Assembly: GCF_001623875.1 (NCBI RefSeq)
Contig: NZ_LWAE01000002.1
Span: 186,001 to 250,000 of the forward strand
DNA from: Clostridium magnum DSM 2767
GTDB lineage: Bacteria; Bacillota; Clostridia; Clostridiales; Clostridiaceae
Length of the DNA stretch: 64,000 nt
Direction: 5' to 3'
Part shown: one piece after another, positions 25,511 to 34,452 of the stretch
Position numbering within the stretch: the stretch's first letter is position 1
Layout of the letters: the number at the start of each line of letters is the position of its first letter
Notes under the pieces: generated by a model
Database searches by the model: none
Told to the model about the DNA's origin: nothing
The model's input: the letters and a program-made list of their open reading frames with translations, nothing else
Made by a program: the position numbers and the translations under genes

Positions 25511-25566
25511 TTTATCCGATGACTACCCGCTCTAATACCCTCATCTGATTCAAGTTTACACTTCAT
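25511..25566 (-). repeat. Dispersed structured repeat, copy B (internally deleted)
   Basis: It keeps both ends of the repeat, TTTATCCGATGACTACCCGC at one side and TTACACTTCAT at the other, but only 56 bases in all. The central hairpins are gone. Orientation is reverse relative to copy A. Confidence 0.75.
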
Positions 25567-25582
25567 CAGAAAATTGCCCTTT

Positions 25583-25600
25583 ACAAAGTAACAACTTTGT
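25583..25600. promoter_or_regulatory. Inverted repeat before opuCA, candidate regulator site
   Basis: ACAAAGT (25583-25589), AACA, ACTTTGT (25594-25600): a perfect palindrome arm pair 41 bases before the opuCA start, placed where the BusR-like repressor could act. Binding is inferred. Confidence 0.4.
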
Positions 25601-25640
25601 GTTAAATTAAAGTTGTTGATTTACAAAAGGAGGGATTGTT

Positions 25641-26768
25641 GTGATAGAGTTTAAAAATGTAAGTATGCGTATAAGTGATAGGACAATTATTGACAGTATA
25701 AGCTTAACAATAAATAGAGGAGAACTAGTAACCTTTGTTGGTCCAAGTGGATGCGGAAAAACTACTACGCTAAAAATGATTAATAAGTTAATAACTCCAA
25801 CTTCCGGTGAAATTTTTATAAACGGAAATAAACTTGAATATGAAGATACTATTAAGCTTAGGAGAAATATGGGGTATGTAATACAACAAACTGGTCTGTT
25901 TCCTCACATGACTATAGCTGAAAATATAGCCTTAATACCTAATATAGAGAAAAAGAATAGTAAGGAAACATTGAAAAAAGTTGAAGAATTACTTAATTTA
26001 GTAGACATGAATCCTAAAGATTATATGAATAAATATCCTAGTGAATTAAGTGGCGGGCAGCAGCAAAGAGTGGGCATAGCAAGAGCTTTTGCTATGAGTC
26101 CAGAAATAATACTAATGGATGAGCCTTTTAGTGCTTTAGATCCAATAACTAGAAATCAGCTTCAAGATGAAATATATAATATTCAACAAAATTTTAAGAA
26201 AACAATTATTTTTGTAACTCATGACATGGATGAAGCTATAAAATTGGCAGATAGAATATGTATTATGGGAGAAGGCCATATATTACAGTTTGATACTCCA
26301 GAGGAAATATTAAAAAATCCATCAAATGAATTTGTAAGGGAATTTATTGGTGAGAATAGAATATGGAATCAGCCAGAGTTAATTAAAGCAAAGGATATTA
26401 TGATAAAGGAGCCAATAAAATCTAGCGCTGAGAGAACAACTCTTCAGGCAGTTGAAATAATGAAATCAAACCATGTAGACAGTTTGCTTGTTACAAATAA
26501 CCAAGGTAATTTAATTGGACTTATTACCTTAAAGGAAATTAGAGCTAGCATGGATAAGAATAACAGACTAAAAGATATTATGGAGACAAATGTAATAACA
26601 GTGAATTTTGAAGATTCTATATTAAGTGTTCTTAAAAAAATGGATAAGTATAGTATAGGATATATTCCTGTCATAGATAACAAATCAGTTTTAGTGGGGC
26701 TTATTACCAGAAGTAGTCTTTTATCGGTGATGAGTGGTCAATTTCTTAACAAGGAGGCGAGTGCCTAA
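25641..26768 (+). CDS. opuCA: Glycine betaine/choline-type ABC transporter ATPase with CBS domains (OpuCA-like)
   Basis: 375 residues from GTG 25641, behind AAAGGAGGG. The ATPase domain (about 1-240) has Walker A GPSGCGKTTTLKM, signature ELSGGQQQRVGIARA and Walker B IILMDEPFSALDP. Two CBS domains follow (about 255-372: IKAKDIMIKEPIKSSAERTT, DIMETNVITVNFEDSILSVL, IDNKSVLVGLITRSSLL). In Listeria and Staphylococcus the CBS part of OpuCA binds c-di-AMP, which inhibits uptake. The gene overlaps the next by one base and lies downstream of the BusR-like regulator, so uptake of osmolytes is probably controlled by c-di-AMP at two levels. Confidence 0.9.
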   Translation: MIEFKNVSMRISDRTIIDSISLTINRGELVTFVGPSGCGKTTTLKMINKLITPTSGEIFINGNKLEYEDTIKLRRNMGYVIQQTGLFPHMTIAENIALIPNIEKKNSKETLKKVEELLNLVDMNPKDYMNKYPSELSGGQQQRVGIARAFAMSPEIILMDEPFSALDPITRNQLQDEIYNIQQNFKKTIIFVTHDMDEAIKLADRICIMGEGHILQFDTPEEILKNPSNEFVREFIGENRIWNQPELIKAKDIMIKEPIKSSAERTTLQAVEIMKSNHVDSLLVTNNQGNLIGLITLKEIRASMDKNNRLKDIMETNVITVNFEDSILSVLKKMDKYSIGYIPVIDNKSVLVGLITRSSLLSVMSGQFLNKEASA

Positions 26769-28363
26769 TGAATACAATTAATAGCTTTTTAGACTTTACT
26801 ATAGACAGAAAAGCTCAAATATATAGTTTGTTTGTAGAGCATATACAGTTAACTATGTTTGCAGTTTTAATATCTATAATGATAGGAATCCCTTTGGGCA
26901 TGGTTATAGTCAGAAGAAAGAGAGTTTCTTCTGCAGTGATTGGCATAGCAAACATCATACAGTCAATACCAAGCCTAGCCTTGTTAGGTTTTTTAATTCC
27001 GGCTTTAGGGATAGGGAGTAAACCAGCAATCGCTATGGTAGTACTATATTCTCTGCTTCCAATTATAAAAAATACTTTTACTGGACTTACTAATGTAAAT
27101 ATGGCTACAATTGAAGCTGCTGAAGGAATAGGACTTACCAAGAGGCAAATTCTATTGAAGATACGACTTCCTTTAGCAATGCCAATTATAATGTCTGGTA
27201 TAAGAATATCTGCAGTTACCGCCGTAGGTCTTATGACTATTGCTGCTTTTGTAGGGGCCGGCGGGTTAGGTTATTTAGTGTTTTCAGGTGTACAAACTGT
27301 CAATAATAATATGATATTAGCAGGTGCAATCCCAGCATGTTTTCTGGCTATATTTTTAGACTTTATTATTGGAAAAATTGAAAATGTGGCTATACCAGAA
27401 GGTATAAAAGTTTCAAGTAATAAGTCCTATAAAAAAACTTATAAGAGCATTACTACACTGTTAGGCAGTAAAAGGCGAAAAAGTGTTTTGGCGGCAATTC
27501 TCTCAATAGTTTTTTTTACCTTTGTTTTTCTAGCACATAATGGGGTTGGTAAAAAAACAATAGTGGTTGGCTCAAAAAACTTTAATGAGCAGTTAATTAT
27601 TGGTAATATGCTTTCATCACTGATAGAAAAAAATACAGATTACAAGGTAGACAGAAAATTAAATTTAGGTGGCACTAATGTACTTTTTACTGCTATGAAA
27701 TCTGGAGATGTAGATTTATATGTGGAATACACCGGCACAGGTCTTGTAAATATAATGAAAGAAGATTCAATAAGTGATGCAGATAAAGTATATGATATAG
27801 TAAAAGATTACTTTGAGAAAGAATATGATATGGAGTGGTTAAGACCCTTAGGTTTTAATAATACCTATGTATTAGCTATGAAAAAAGAGCTGGCAGATAA
27901 GTATGATGTAAATACCATATCTGATTTAAGTAAAGTAAGCACAAGTATGAGCTTAGGTAGTACTATGGAATTTGCTAATAGATCAGACGGATACCTTGGA
28001 CTACAAAAAGAATATGGCTTAAAATTCAATACTGTAAAGGGATTAGAGGGGGGGCTTCGTTATTCTTCTTTGGAAAGTGATGAAACACAGGTAGCGGATG
28101 CCTTTTCTACAGACGGTCTGTTAAAAAAATTTGATTTAAAGCTACTTAAGGACGATAAAAATTTCTTTCCTCCATACTACGCAGTTCCTTTGGTAAGAAA
28201 AGATACATTAGAAAAATATCCGGAACTTAAATCCTTGATATTAAGTTTAGAAGGAAAGTTTACAGATGAAGATATGAGAAGTCTCAATTATAGAGCTGAT
28301 AACGGTGAAGATCCTAGACTAATTGCAGAAGAATTCTTAAAAGATAAAGGGTTGATAGAGTAA
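26768..28363 (+). CDS. Osmolyte ABC transporter permease fused to substrate-binding domain (OpuCB-CC fusion)
   Basis: 531 residues. The permease part (about 1-215) has IQLTMFAVLISIMIGIPLGM and the coupling-loop region EAAEGIGLTKRQILLKIRLP. A further membrane segment (about 240-262) leads to an extracellular binding domain (about 268-531): KTIVVGSKNFNEQLIIGNML, GGTNVLFTAMKSGDVDLYVE, YAVPLVRKDTLEKYPEL. The binding protein is thus tethered, as in BusAB and OpuA-type systems. ATG 26768 overlaps the TAA of opuCA. The ligand class (betaine, carnitine, choline or similar) is inferred from family and regulator context. Confidence 0.88.
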   Translation: MNTINSFLDFTIDRKAQIYSLFVEHIQLTMFAVLISIMIGIPLGMVIVRRKRVSSAVIGIANIIQSIPSLALLGFLIPALGIGSKPAIAMVVLYSLLPIIKNTFTGLTNVNMATIEAAEGIGLTKRQILLKIRLPLAMPIIMSGIRISAVTAVGLMTIAAFVGAGGLGYLVFSGVQTVNNNMILAGAIPACFLAIFLDFIIGKIENVAIPEGIKVSSNKSYKKTYKSITTLLGSKRRKSVLAAILSIVFFTFVFLAHNGVGKKTIVVGSKNFNEQLIIGNMLSSLIEKNTDYKVDRKLNLGGTNVLFTAMKSGDVDLYVEYTGTGLVNIMKEDSISDADKVYDIVKDYFEKEYDMEWLRPLGFNNTYVLAMKKELADKYDVNTISDLSKVSTSMSLGSTMEFANRSDGYLGLQKEYGLKFNTVKGLEGGLRYSSLESDETQVADAFSTDGLLKKFDLKLLKDDKNFFPPYYAVPLVRKDTLEKYPELKSLILSLEGKFTDEDMRSLNYRADNGEDPRLIAEEFLKDKGLIE

Positions 28364-28467
28364 ATAGATTCCTTGTATAAGATTACTGGTAGTAATAAAA
28401 AAGGGACTGCAGAAAAGCAAAAGAATCTATACAGATATTTCAAATTCAAAAAATATATTTTTACGAA

Positions 28468-28508
28468 TGAAAAAGTTGGTAAGTGTTTACCAACTTTTCA
28501 TTTTTGCC
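28468..28508 (+). terminator. Terminator after the osmolyte importer
   Basis: GAAAAAGTTGGTAA pairs with TTACCAACTTTTC around the loop GTG, followed by ATTTTTG. Confidence 0.75.
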
Positions 28509-28615
28509 AATAATAAATACCATAGTTTAACTTGTGGGTGTGATTTATCTATCAGTAATATGATTAATTTACTTATGAATAAATCAATTACAAAACAAAT
28601 GTATTAAATATTATA

Positions 28616-28749
28616 CTTTTCCAGCAGGCTCCCTAGTTACTTTTGGATTATTAAAGCTAGGTGCAGTTGGTGATGGATCATCGAAAAATCTTCCTGGTGT
28701 AGATAAATCAAATCTATACAAGATTATTATGAGTAAGTAAACGAAGGTT
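28616..28749 (-). pseudogene. Possible C-terminal remnant of an unknown protein
   Basis: In the 514-base gap before the ClC gene, one reverse frame reads LSTPGRFFDDPSPTAPSFNN and then NPKVTREPAGKV and stop, preceded by a hydrophobic stretch (VYLLIIIL). It has the look of a real protein end, with many Pro and charged residues, but no start, no ribosome site and no recognised family. The remainder of the gap shows nothing. Confidence 0.25.
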
Positions 28750-28876
28750 TATTTTTAATCTATATAGAGAGATGAGAAATAGCGTAGATCATATAACAAG
28801 AGAATTTAAAGTATTCTTCTGGTTTTAAGCTAAAGTATTAAAGATATCCTTTGCAACATGATCATCAGTTTGAGGG

Positions 28877-30478
28877 CTAAAGTTTAATATCATCACTTCC
28901 AGACAATTTCAATAAATGATCCATTGAAGCTGAAGCGGTATCCTCACTGGTAAGAATAACTAAATAGTCACCTAAATAAATCGCTGTATTTCCTTTAGGT
29001 ATAAATTCCTTTTCGCCCCTTCTAATTCCCACAATTAAACATTTAGCAGGCCAGGTTACATCTTTTATTTTTTTGCCTTCTAATGTTGAACCTACGCATA
29101 CTGGAATCTCAATAACTATTTTAGTTTTATCTTCTCCTTCAAAGTTGCTGTTATTTTTGTTTAAAATTCTTTCTAAGAGTGCTTCGTATACAGGCTTAGA
29201 ATTCATTGTATCTGCTACTATGTAGGAAATTAAAGATATCATTGCTATTGGAAGTAAGTGAGTAAACGATCCTGTCATCTCAGTAATTAGAATACTTCCT
29301 GTTATAGGTGACTTTACTATTGCTGAAAAATAACCTGCCATAGCAAGAATTATAAAGTTATCTTTATACATATGATCAAAGCCAAAGAAATAGCTTAACC
29401 CATCGCAATATATATTTCCTATTAATGCTCCTAGTACTAAAAGAGGAAGAAATATACCGCCGGGAGCAGAGGAACCAAAGCATATCATAGTAAAACAGAA
29501 CTTTATTATTAAAATAATTATTAGCAGCTTAATTGAGAAAGAGGTGCTCATGATGGAAGTAACTAAGTCACTACCTCCTCCTAAAACCTCTGGTAAAAAC
29601 AATCCTAGTACAGCGGCTAATAGAAATGGGATAATAGGACGTGCCTCTGTCGGAAGCCACTTTTGCTTTGAATATAGAGTTTGTGTACCTAACAGTATTT
29701 TATTAAAAAGTACACCTAAGACTCCAACTAGAATACCAAGTATAGCTATGTATGCATAATTTTCAAGAGGCAACTGGCCAAGATGTTGAAAATTAAAAAT
29801 TGGACTAAGACCAAAAAAGTGTTTTGCAATAAAAGAGGATGTAATGGAAGCTGCTAGTGCTGAAGTCATAACTATAGGAGAAAAGTTTTTATGGACCTCT
29901 TCCAGTGCAAAAATAGCGCCTGCCAAAGGAGCGCTAAAAGCAGCTGAAAGGCCTGCACTAGCACCACTTGTAACAAGAAGTTTTTCTTCGATTTTTATTC
30001 TCTTAAGTATTCTACTCACACCTTGTCCTACTGCGGCGCCTATTTGTATAGATGGACCCTCTCTTCCTAAAGATAGACCAGCACCTATGCAGAGAACTCC
30101 TCCAATGAACTTACCTACAATTACACTTAGCCAGTTCATATTTAATTTTCCTACTAAAATACCTTCAACCTGTGGTATACCGCTACCGGAAGTCATAGGA
30201 TCTTTTTTTACAACCAGTCCAACTATATATCCCATAATTACCACCAACAACACCCACAGAGGAATCATCCATGTGTTCTTTAGTTGCAGAGAGTATATAT
30301 ATCTTGAAAAGTTTATTGCACCTTCCAATAAAAATCTGTAGAAGGTGGCGACTAAACCAGCAAAAAAGCCTACAATTACGCTCTCTATTATTATTTTTAA
30401 TCTGAAACTATGCCAATGAGATAATGTTTTTTGTATGTTACTAGGGTTATGCGTATTAATGTTATTTAAAAAATTCAT
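28877..30478 (-). CDS. ClC-family chloride channel/antiporter with C-terminal RCK_C-like domain
   Basis: 533 residues. The ClC core (about 25-440) carries the ion-pathway motifs GSGIPQVEG, GREGPSIQIGAAVGQG (with the gating Glu), and APGGIFLPLLVLGALIG. The gating Glu suggests proton-coupled or gated transport. The last ~80 residues (IPVCVGSTLEGKKIKDVTWP, AIYLGDYLVILTSED) resemble a TrkA-C/RCK_C domain, a domain that binds c-di-AMP in several potassium transporters. It lies next to other genes of osmotic balance, so a role in ion homeostasis under osmotic change is likely; ligand binding by the tail is inferred. Confidence 0.88.
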   Translation of the reverse strand: MNFLNNINTHNPSNIQKTLSHWHSFRLKIIIESVIVGFFAGLVATFYRFLLEGAINFSRYIYSLQLKNTWMIPLWVLLVVIMGYIVGLVVKKDPMTSGSGIPQVEGILVGKLNMNWLSVIVGKFIGGVLCIGAGLSLGREGPSIQIGAAVGQGVSRILKRIKIEEKLLVTSGASAGLSAAFSAPLAGAIFALEEVHKNFSPIVMTSALAASITSSFIAKHFFGLSPIFNFQHLGQLPLENYAYIAILGILVGVLGVLFNKILLGTQTLYSKQKWLPTEARPIIPFLLAAVLGLFLPEVLGGGSDLVTSIMSTSFSIKLLIIILIIKFCFTMICFGSSAPGGIFLPLLVLGALIGNIYCDGLSYFFGFDHMYKDNFIILAMAGYFSAIVKSPITGSILITEMTGSFTHLLPIAMISLISYIVADTMNSKPVYEALLERILNKNNSNFEGEDKTKIVIEIPVCVGSTLEGKKIKDVTWPAKCLIVGIRRGEKEFIPKGNTAIYLGDYLVILTSEDTASASMDHLLKLSGSDDIKL

Positions 30479-30674
30479 AAAAGCATCTCCATATCTTAGT
30501 CAATGAAATTCTAGATATCTTCCTATTAATATACATAAGATTTTTTTGTCTAGGAATTTATGTCTATATTACGATAAGTATTATAACATAGATAATGTAA
30601 GAATGCATTTTTAGATTTGAGAGATAATATTATCGGTTGCTATATGGACATAGTCAAGGAGGATAAATAATATT

Positions 30675-32144
30675 ATGGAAAAAAAACATCAAGGATTATC
30701 AGCAGGACATCTTACAATGATGGCATTGGGTTCTGTTATAGGAGGTTCATTTTTTATTGGTACAGCCGTAGCTATTAATGCGGCAGGACCCGTCGTTCTA
30801 ATATCTTATATACTAGGAGGAATATTAATTTATTTTATACTATATGCTTTGTCTGAAATGACTGTGGCAAATCCCCACTCTGGTTCTTTTCGTACTTTGG
30901 CAGCACGTTACTTCGGGCCAGGAACTGGGTTTGTTGTTGGTTGGGTATATTGGACTGGAATGATTCTATCTATGTCTAGTGAAGCTACTGCGGTTTCAAT
31001 TTTGATACGTAATTGGTTTCCTAACATAGCTATATCCTTAATGGGAAGCTTAATAATAATAGGTGTTACTCTGCTTAATTTATTAGGAGCGAGAAGGATA
31101 AGCAAGGTGGCAAGCAGCCTCTCTGCAGTAAAGTTACTGGCAATAGTCTCCTTCATTGTTATATCAATCTTGCTAGTTATGGGTGTATTCCCCAGGACTT
31201 CGGCAATTGGTATTGGGGAACTTGCAAGAGAACCGCTTATGCCAGGAGGAGTAAAGGGAATTGCAGGAAGTATGCTTATAGTCATATTTGCCTATGCAGG
31301 TTTTGAAATAATTGCATTAGCTGCTTCGGAAGCGGCTAACCCTGAGGAAACAATTCCTAAAGCAATCAGGAATACTGTTTTAGGTCTTGTAGGTTTATAT
31401 ATACTTTCTGCCCTTGCTTTGCTTCCTCTAGTTCTAACATCTGCCCTCACAGAAAATATGAGTCCCATGGTAACGGCTCTTAATAGATGGGGAATGGGAT
31501 GGGTTAGTACCGCTATGAATCTGGTACTTATGACAGCTATACTCTCTGCCTCATTAGCATCTATGTTTGGAATTGGAAGAATGATGAGATCTCTGGCAGA
31601 TGAGGATCAGGCGCCAAAGTGGTTGAAAGATAAGGGTGATGTGCCTTATCGGGGAATGATTTTTTCTGGTTTTGCTATGCTATTAACATTATGGTTAGGT
31701 CTTTTGTTTCCAAGAATGTATCTATTCCTGATAAGTTCAGGTGGCTTTGCTCTTCTCTTTACATATGCCGTAATTTTGGCTATTCATATACGATTTCGTA
31801 AAATGGATGGATGTCCTCCAGAAGGAAAGTGCCAGATGCCTGGATTCCCTTATAGTTCTTGGTTGGCTTTAATAGGTACAATTGTAATCATCTTAAGTAT
31901 GCCAATTATTTCAGGGCAGGGATCAGGGCTTATAGCTGGGATTGCAATGGTATCAGTATTTTCATTAATTTACGTGGCAATGAAATTTTTCAGTGGATCT
32001 CAAGTCAAAAGCACCACTGATGCAAGTAGGAATATTAAAAGGTATCACGGGAAGTTTGTAACAGAGTTCTCAAGGGAGCTAACAGAAGAGACTAACAGGA
32101 AAGACAAAGTAAAACCAATAAGAAAGAGAAGAAATAAAGAATAG
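30675..32144 (+). CDS. Amino acid permease (APC superfamily, AAT type)
   Basis: 489 residues with about 12 membrane segments. The start MEKKHQGLSAGHLTMMALGS leads into VIGGSFFIGTAVAINAAGP, the substrate-site loop of the family. Later markers are FAYAGFEIIALAASEAANPE and AIRNTVLGLVGLYILSAL. A basic hydrophilic tail (about 440-489) ends RKRRNKE. AAGGAGG precedes the ATG. The specific amino acid cannot be told. It is divergent from the ClC gene, with 196 bases between them holding their promoters. Confidence 0.88.
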   Translation: MEKKHQGLSAGHLTMMALGSVIGGSFFIGTAVAINAAGPVVLISYILGGILIYFILYALSEMTVANPHSGSFRTLAARYFGPGTGFVVGWVYWTGMILSMSSEATAVSILIRNWFPNIAISLMGSLIIIGVTLLNLLGARRISKVASSLSAVKLLAIVSFIVISILLVMGVFPRTSAIGIGELAREPLMPGGVKGIAGSMLIVIFAYAGFEIIALAASEAANPEETIPKAIRNTVLGLVGLYILSALALLPLVLTSALTENMSPMVTALNRWGMGWVSTAMNLVLMTAILSASLASMFGIGRMMRSLADEDQAPKWLKDKGDVPYRGMIFSGFAMLLTLWLGLLFPRMYLFLISSGGFALLFTYAVILAIHIRFRKMDGCPPEGKCQMPGFPYSSWLALIGTIVIILSMPIISGQGSGLIAGIAMVSVFSLIYVAMKFFSGSQVKSTTDASRNIKRYHGKFVTEFSRELTEETNRKDKVKPIRKRRNKE

Positions 32145-32152
32145 ATTTATCT

Positions 32153-32188
32153 AAAAGGGTATTTATTAGAATAATATATCCCTTTATC
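32153..32188 (+). terminator. Weak terminator after the amino acid permease
   Basis: AAAAGGGTATTTATT and a diverged complement ending ATATATCCCTTT form an imperfect stem. Confidence 0.4.
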
Positions 32189-32331
32189 TATATAAAGATT
32201 TAATATAGATGAAGTTGTTGTAATTTCCTAGGTTGTGCAGGTAATATATTATATGTCTATCCAAAGGTTAAGCCTGATTCTCATGGTAAAGAAGTACTAG
32301 AACTACTAAAATAGTTTATTAAATTTGCTTG

Positions 32332-32360
32332 TTGTATTTTTAAAGTAAGTATGGTATAGT
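32332..32360 (+). promoter_or_regulatory. Promoter of the ABC-F leader
   Basis: TTGTAT (32332-32337), 17 bases, TATAGT (32355-32360), 31 bases before the leader-peptide ATG. Confidence 0.55.
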
Positions 32361-32391
32361 CTAAACAAATATGATGATTGGAGTTGAAAAG

Positions 32392-32412
32392 ATGATTAAT
32401 TTTTCTTGCTAG
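32392..32412 (+). CDS. Leader peptide MINFSC of the ABC-F attenuator
   Basis: A six-codon ORF (ATG ATT AAT TTT TCT TGC TAG) follows GGAG (32380-32383) with an 8-base gap. Its coding bases 32402-32409 (TTTCTTGC) can pair with GCAAGAAA at 32474-32481, and the same TTTCTTGC recurs in the terminator's 3' arm. A ribosome stalled here by an antibiotic would free GCAAGAAA to open the terminator. This is the logic of ribosome-mediated attenuation known for other ABC-F genes; here it is inferred from base pairing. Confidence 0.65.
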   Translation: MINFSC

Positions 32413-32596
32413 TTTTACAAAGCATAACAAAATCGTGGGTTCGTATAATACCGCTTTTTTTTGTTGTGCCTATGCAAGAAAGTTAATTATTTTTTCACTC
32501 AGAAAATATATACTTTTCGTTCCCGTAATAGAGGGTTGGATTTGATATATTTATGAGCCGTAAGAATAATAATTTCTTGCGGCTCTTATTTTTTTA
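32395..32596 (+). promoter_or_regulatory. Attenuator (antiterminator/terminator) controlling the ABC-F gene
   Basis: A long leader stem pairs 32395-32409 with 32474-32487 and GCATAACAAAA (32422-32432) with TTTTGTTGTGC (about 32459-32469). The terminator is GAGCCGTAAGAA (32555-32566) against TTCTTGCGGCTC (32574-32585), then a T-run. GCAAGAAA (32474-32481) can pair either with the leader-peptide codons or with TTTCTTGC in the terminator, so the two states exclude each other. Confidence 0.7.
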
Positions 32597-32629
32597 CAAA
32601 TCATGAGAATAAGTAGGAGGAATTATACA

Positions 32630-32749
32630 ATGGATAATAAAGATACTTCGATAACGCATGATAATCTCCATATAGAGCCGGATACTTCAGGTGACATTTA
32701 TCCGATGACTACCCGCTCTAATACTTCCCCCTTCTCTAAGGGGAAGTAA
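32630..32749 (+). pseudogene. Small ORF cut by the dispersed repeat
   Basis: Behind AGGAGG (32615-32620) an ORF starts MDNKDTSITHDNLHIEPDTS. After residue 23 it enters the repeat element (from 32698), and it ends at residue 39. It lies after the attenuator terminator, where the first regulated gene would start. The first 23 residues are probably the beginning of a gene that the repeat insertion destroyed. The family is not recognised. Confidence 0.5.
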
Positions 32750-32801
32750 AGAGCGGGTACGTCCCTGGATAACGAGTTCTAAGTGTCAAAAACACTAAGA
32801 A
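32698..32801 (-). repeat. Dispersed structured repeat, copy C (diverged)
   Basis: TTTATCCGATGACTACCCGC opens the unit in reverse orientation, followed by the CCGCTC...GAGCGGG hairpin and GTCCCTGGAT. The hairpin at the far side differs from the other copies: GAGTTCTAAGTG / CACTAAGAACTC (32773-32801) takes the place of the AATCAGGTGG stem, and the ATGAAGTG end is not found. Confidence 0.7.
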
Positions 32802-32883
32802 CTCTGTTTATATGGAGTAATACCAGTCACCTATTGTTCTGACTTTGTTGTTTGTACTTTTAATTACAAAGGAGGATAAAAAT

Positions 32884-34362
32884 ATGTCTTTAATAAATGT
32901 AACAAACCTGACCTTCGCTTATGAAGGTAGTTATGATAATATTTTTGAAAATGTAAGCTTTCAAATTGATACCGATTGGAAATTGGGCTTTACCGGAAGA
33001 AATGGGCGAGGAAAAACTACCTTTCTGAATCTTTTACTTGATAAATATGAATATGCTGGAAATATTTCAGCCAATGTAACCTTTGAATATTTTCCTTATG
33101 AGGTTCAGGAACAAGAAAATTTCACTATAGATATCATAAGGGAAATCAGTCCAAATTCAATGGATTGGGAAATAATGAAAGAATTATCGCTTTTAGATAT
33201 AGATGATGATGTTTTATACAGACAGTTTTATGCACTGTCAAAAGGAGAACAGACCAAGGCATTGCTTGCTGCTATGTTTTTGAAGGAAAACTCCTTCTTA
33301 CTTATTGATGAACCTACAAATCATCTGGATGCTGAAGCTAGAAAAAAACTAAGTAATTACCTCAGAAAAAAGAGAGGATTTATTCTGATTTCACATGATA
33401 GGTATTTCTTGGATAACTGTATTGACCATGTTCTCTCAATAAATAAGACAAATATAGAAATACAAAAAGGTAATTTTTCCATCTGGTGGAAAAATAAACA
33501 AAGACAGGATAATTTTGAGCTTGCGGAAAACGAGAAACTTAGAAAAGATATTAATCGTTTATCTGAGTCTGCTAAACGAACAAGTAATTGGTCCAATGAA
33601 GTAGAAAAATCCAAGAAAGGAACAACAAACTCTGGTTCAAAGCTGGATAAAGGTTATGTTGGACATAAAGCTGCTAAAATTATGAAACGTTCTAAGTCAA
33701 TTGAAAGCAGACAGCAAGGTGCTATTGAAGAAAAGTCTAAGCTTCTCAAAAATATTGAAAGCTCCGACAGCTTGAAGATTTCTCAACTTGTTTATCATAA
33801 AAACAAACTTGTGGAACTTGAGAATATTTCAATTTTTTACGGTGACACCATGGTTTGTAACGATGTTGGCTTTAGTATTGAGCAAGGTGACAGAATTGTA
33901 CTTAAAGGTAAAAATGGCTCAGGAAAGTCAAGTCTTATCAAGCTTATTTGTGGTGAGGATATAAACTACACAGGTAGTTTCAACAAAGGAAGTCAGCTTA
34001 AAATATCCTATGTCTCCCAGGATACATCGTATCTTAAGGGCAATCTGACCGACTATGCTTCAAATAACAATATTGATGAGAGTCTTTTTAAAGCTATTTT
34101 AAGAAAGCTTGATTTTTCTAGAGATCAATTTGGAAAAGATATATCATCTTTCAGTGGTGGCCAAAAGAAAAAAGTGCTGATTGCAAAGAGTCTTTGCGAG
34201 AAAGTTCATTTGCATATCTGGGATGAACCTCTTAATTTTATTGATATTATCTCTCGTATGCAAATAGAAGAGTTATTGCTTGAATACTCACCAACTTTAC
34301 TGTTTGTGGAACACGATAGTGAATTTTGCAAAAATATTGCAACAAAGAGTGTTGAGCTTTAG
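32884..34362 (+). CDS. ABC-F ribosomal protection protein, Lsa-like
   Basis: 492 residues from ATG 32884 (AAAGGAGG upstream). There are two ABC ATPase domains and no membrane segments. Domain 1 has GRNGRGKTTFLNLL (about 38) and LLIDEPTNHLDAEA. A charged linker (about 185-310) is the arm that reaches the peptidyl-transferase centre. Domain 2 has LKGKNGSGKSSLIKL (about 338), FSGGQKKKVLIAKS and IWDEPLNFIDI. The opening and linker resemble the Lsa/Vga group, which frees ribosomes from lincosamides, pleuromutilins and streptogramin A. An attenuator precedes it and hflX follows, both consistent with a drug-induced ribosome-rescue unit. The exact drug range is not predictable. Confidence 0.9.
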   Translation: MSLINVTNLTFAYEGSYDNIFENVSFQIDTDWKLGFTGRNGRGKTTFLNLLLDKYEYAGNISANVTFEYFPYEVQEQENFTIDIIREISPNSMDWEIMKELSLLDIDDDVLYRQFYALSKGEQTKALLAAMFLKENSFLLIDEPTNHLDAEARKKLSNYLRKKRGFILISHDRYFLDNCIDHVLSINKTNIEIQKGNFSIWWKNKQRQDNFELAENEKLRKDINRLSESAKRTSNWSNEVEKSKKGTTNSGSKLDKGYVGHKAAKIMKRSKSIESRQQGAIEEKSKLLKNIESSDSLKISQLVYHKNKLVELENISIFYGDTMVCNDVGFSIEQGDRIVLKGKNGSGKSSLIKLICGEDINYTGSFNKGSQLKISYVSQDTSYLKGNLTDYASNNNIDESLFKAILRKLDFSRDQFGKDISSFSGGQKKKVLIAKSLCEKVHLHIWDEPLNFIDIISRMQIEELLLEYSPTLLFVEHDSEFCKNIATKSVEL

Positions 34363-34383
34363 TTTTGCGAATAAAAGTGTGCT

Positions 34384-34416
34384 AAAGGGGGAGTGGCAGG
34401 GCTCCCCTTTTTATTT
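34384..34416 (+). terminator. Terminator after the ABC-F gene
   Basis: AAAGGGGGAG pairs with CTCCCCTTT across the loop TGGCAGGG, then a T-run. Confidence 0.7.
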
Positions 34417-34452
34417 GTCTAAAATAGAACAGTAATGAACGGAGGAAGTTGT

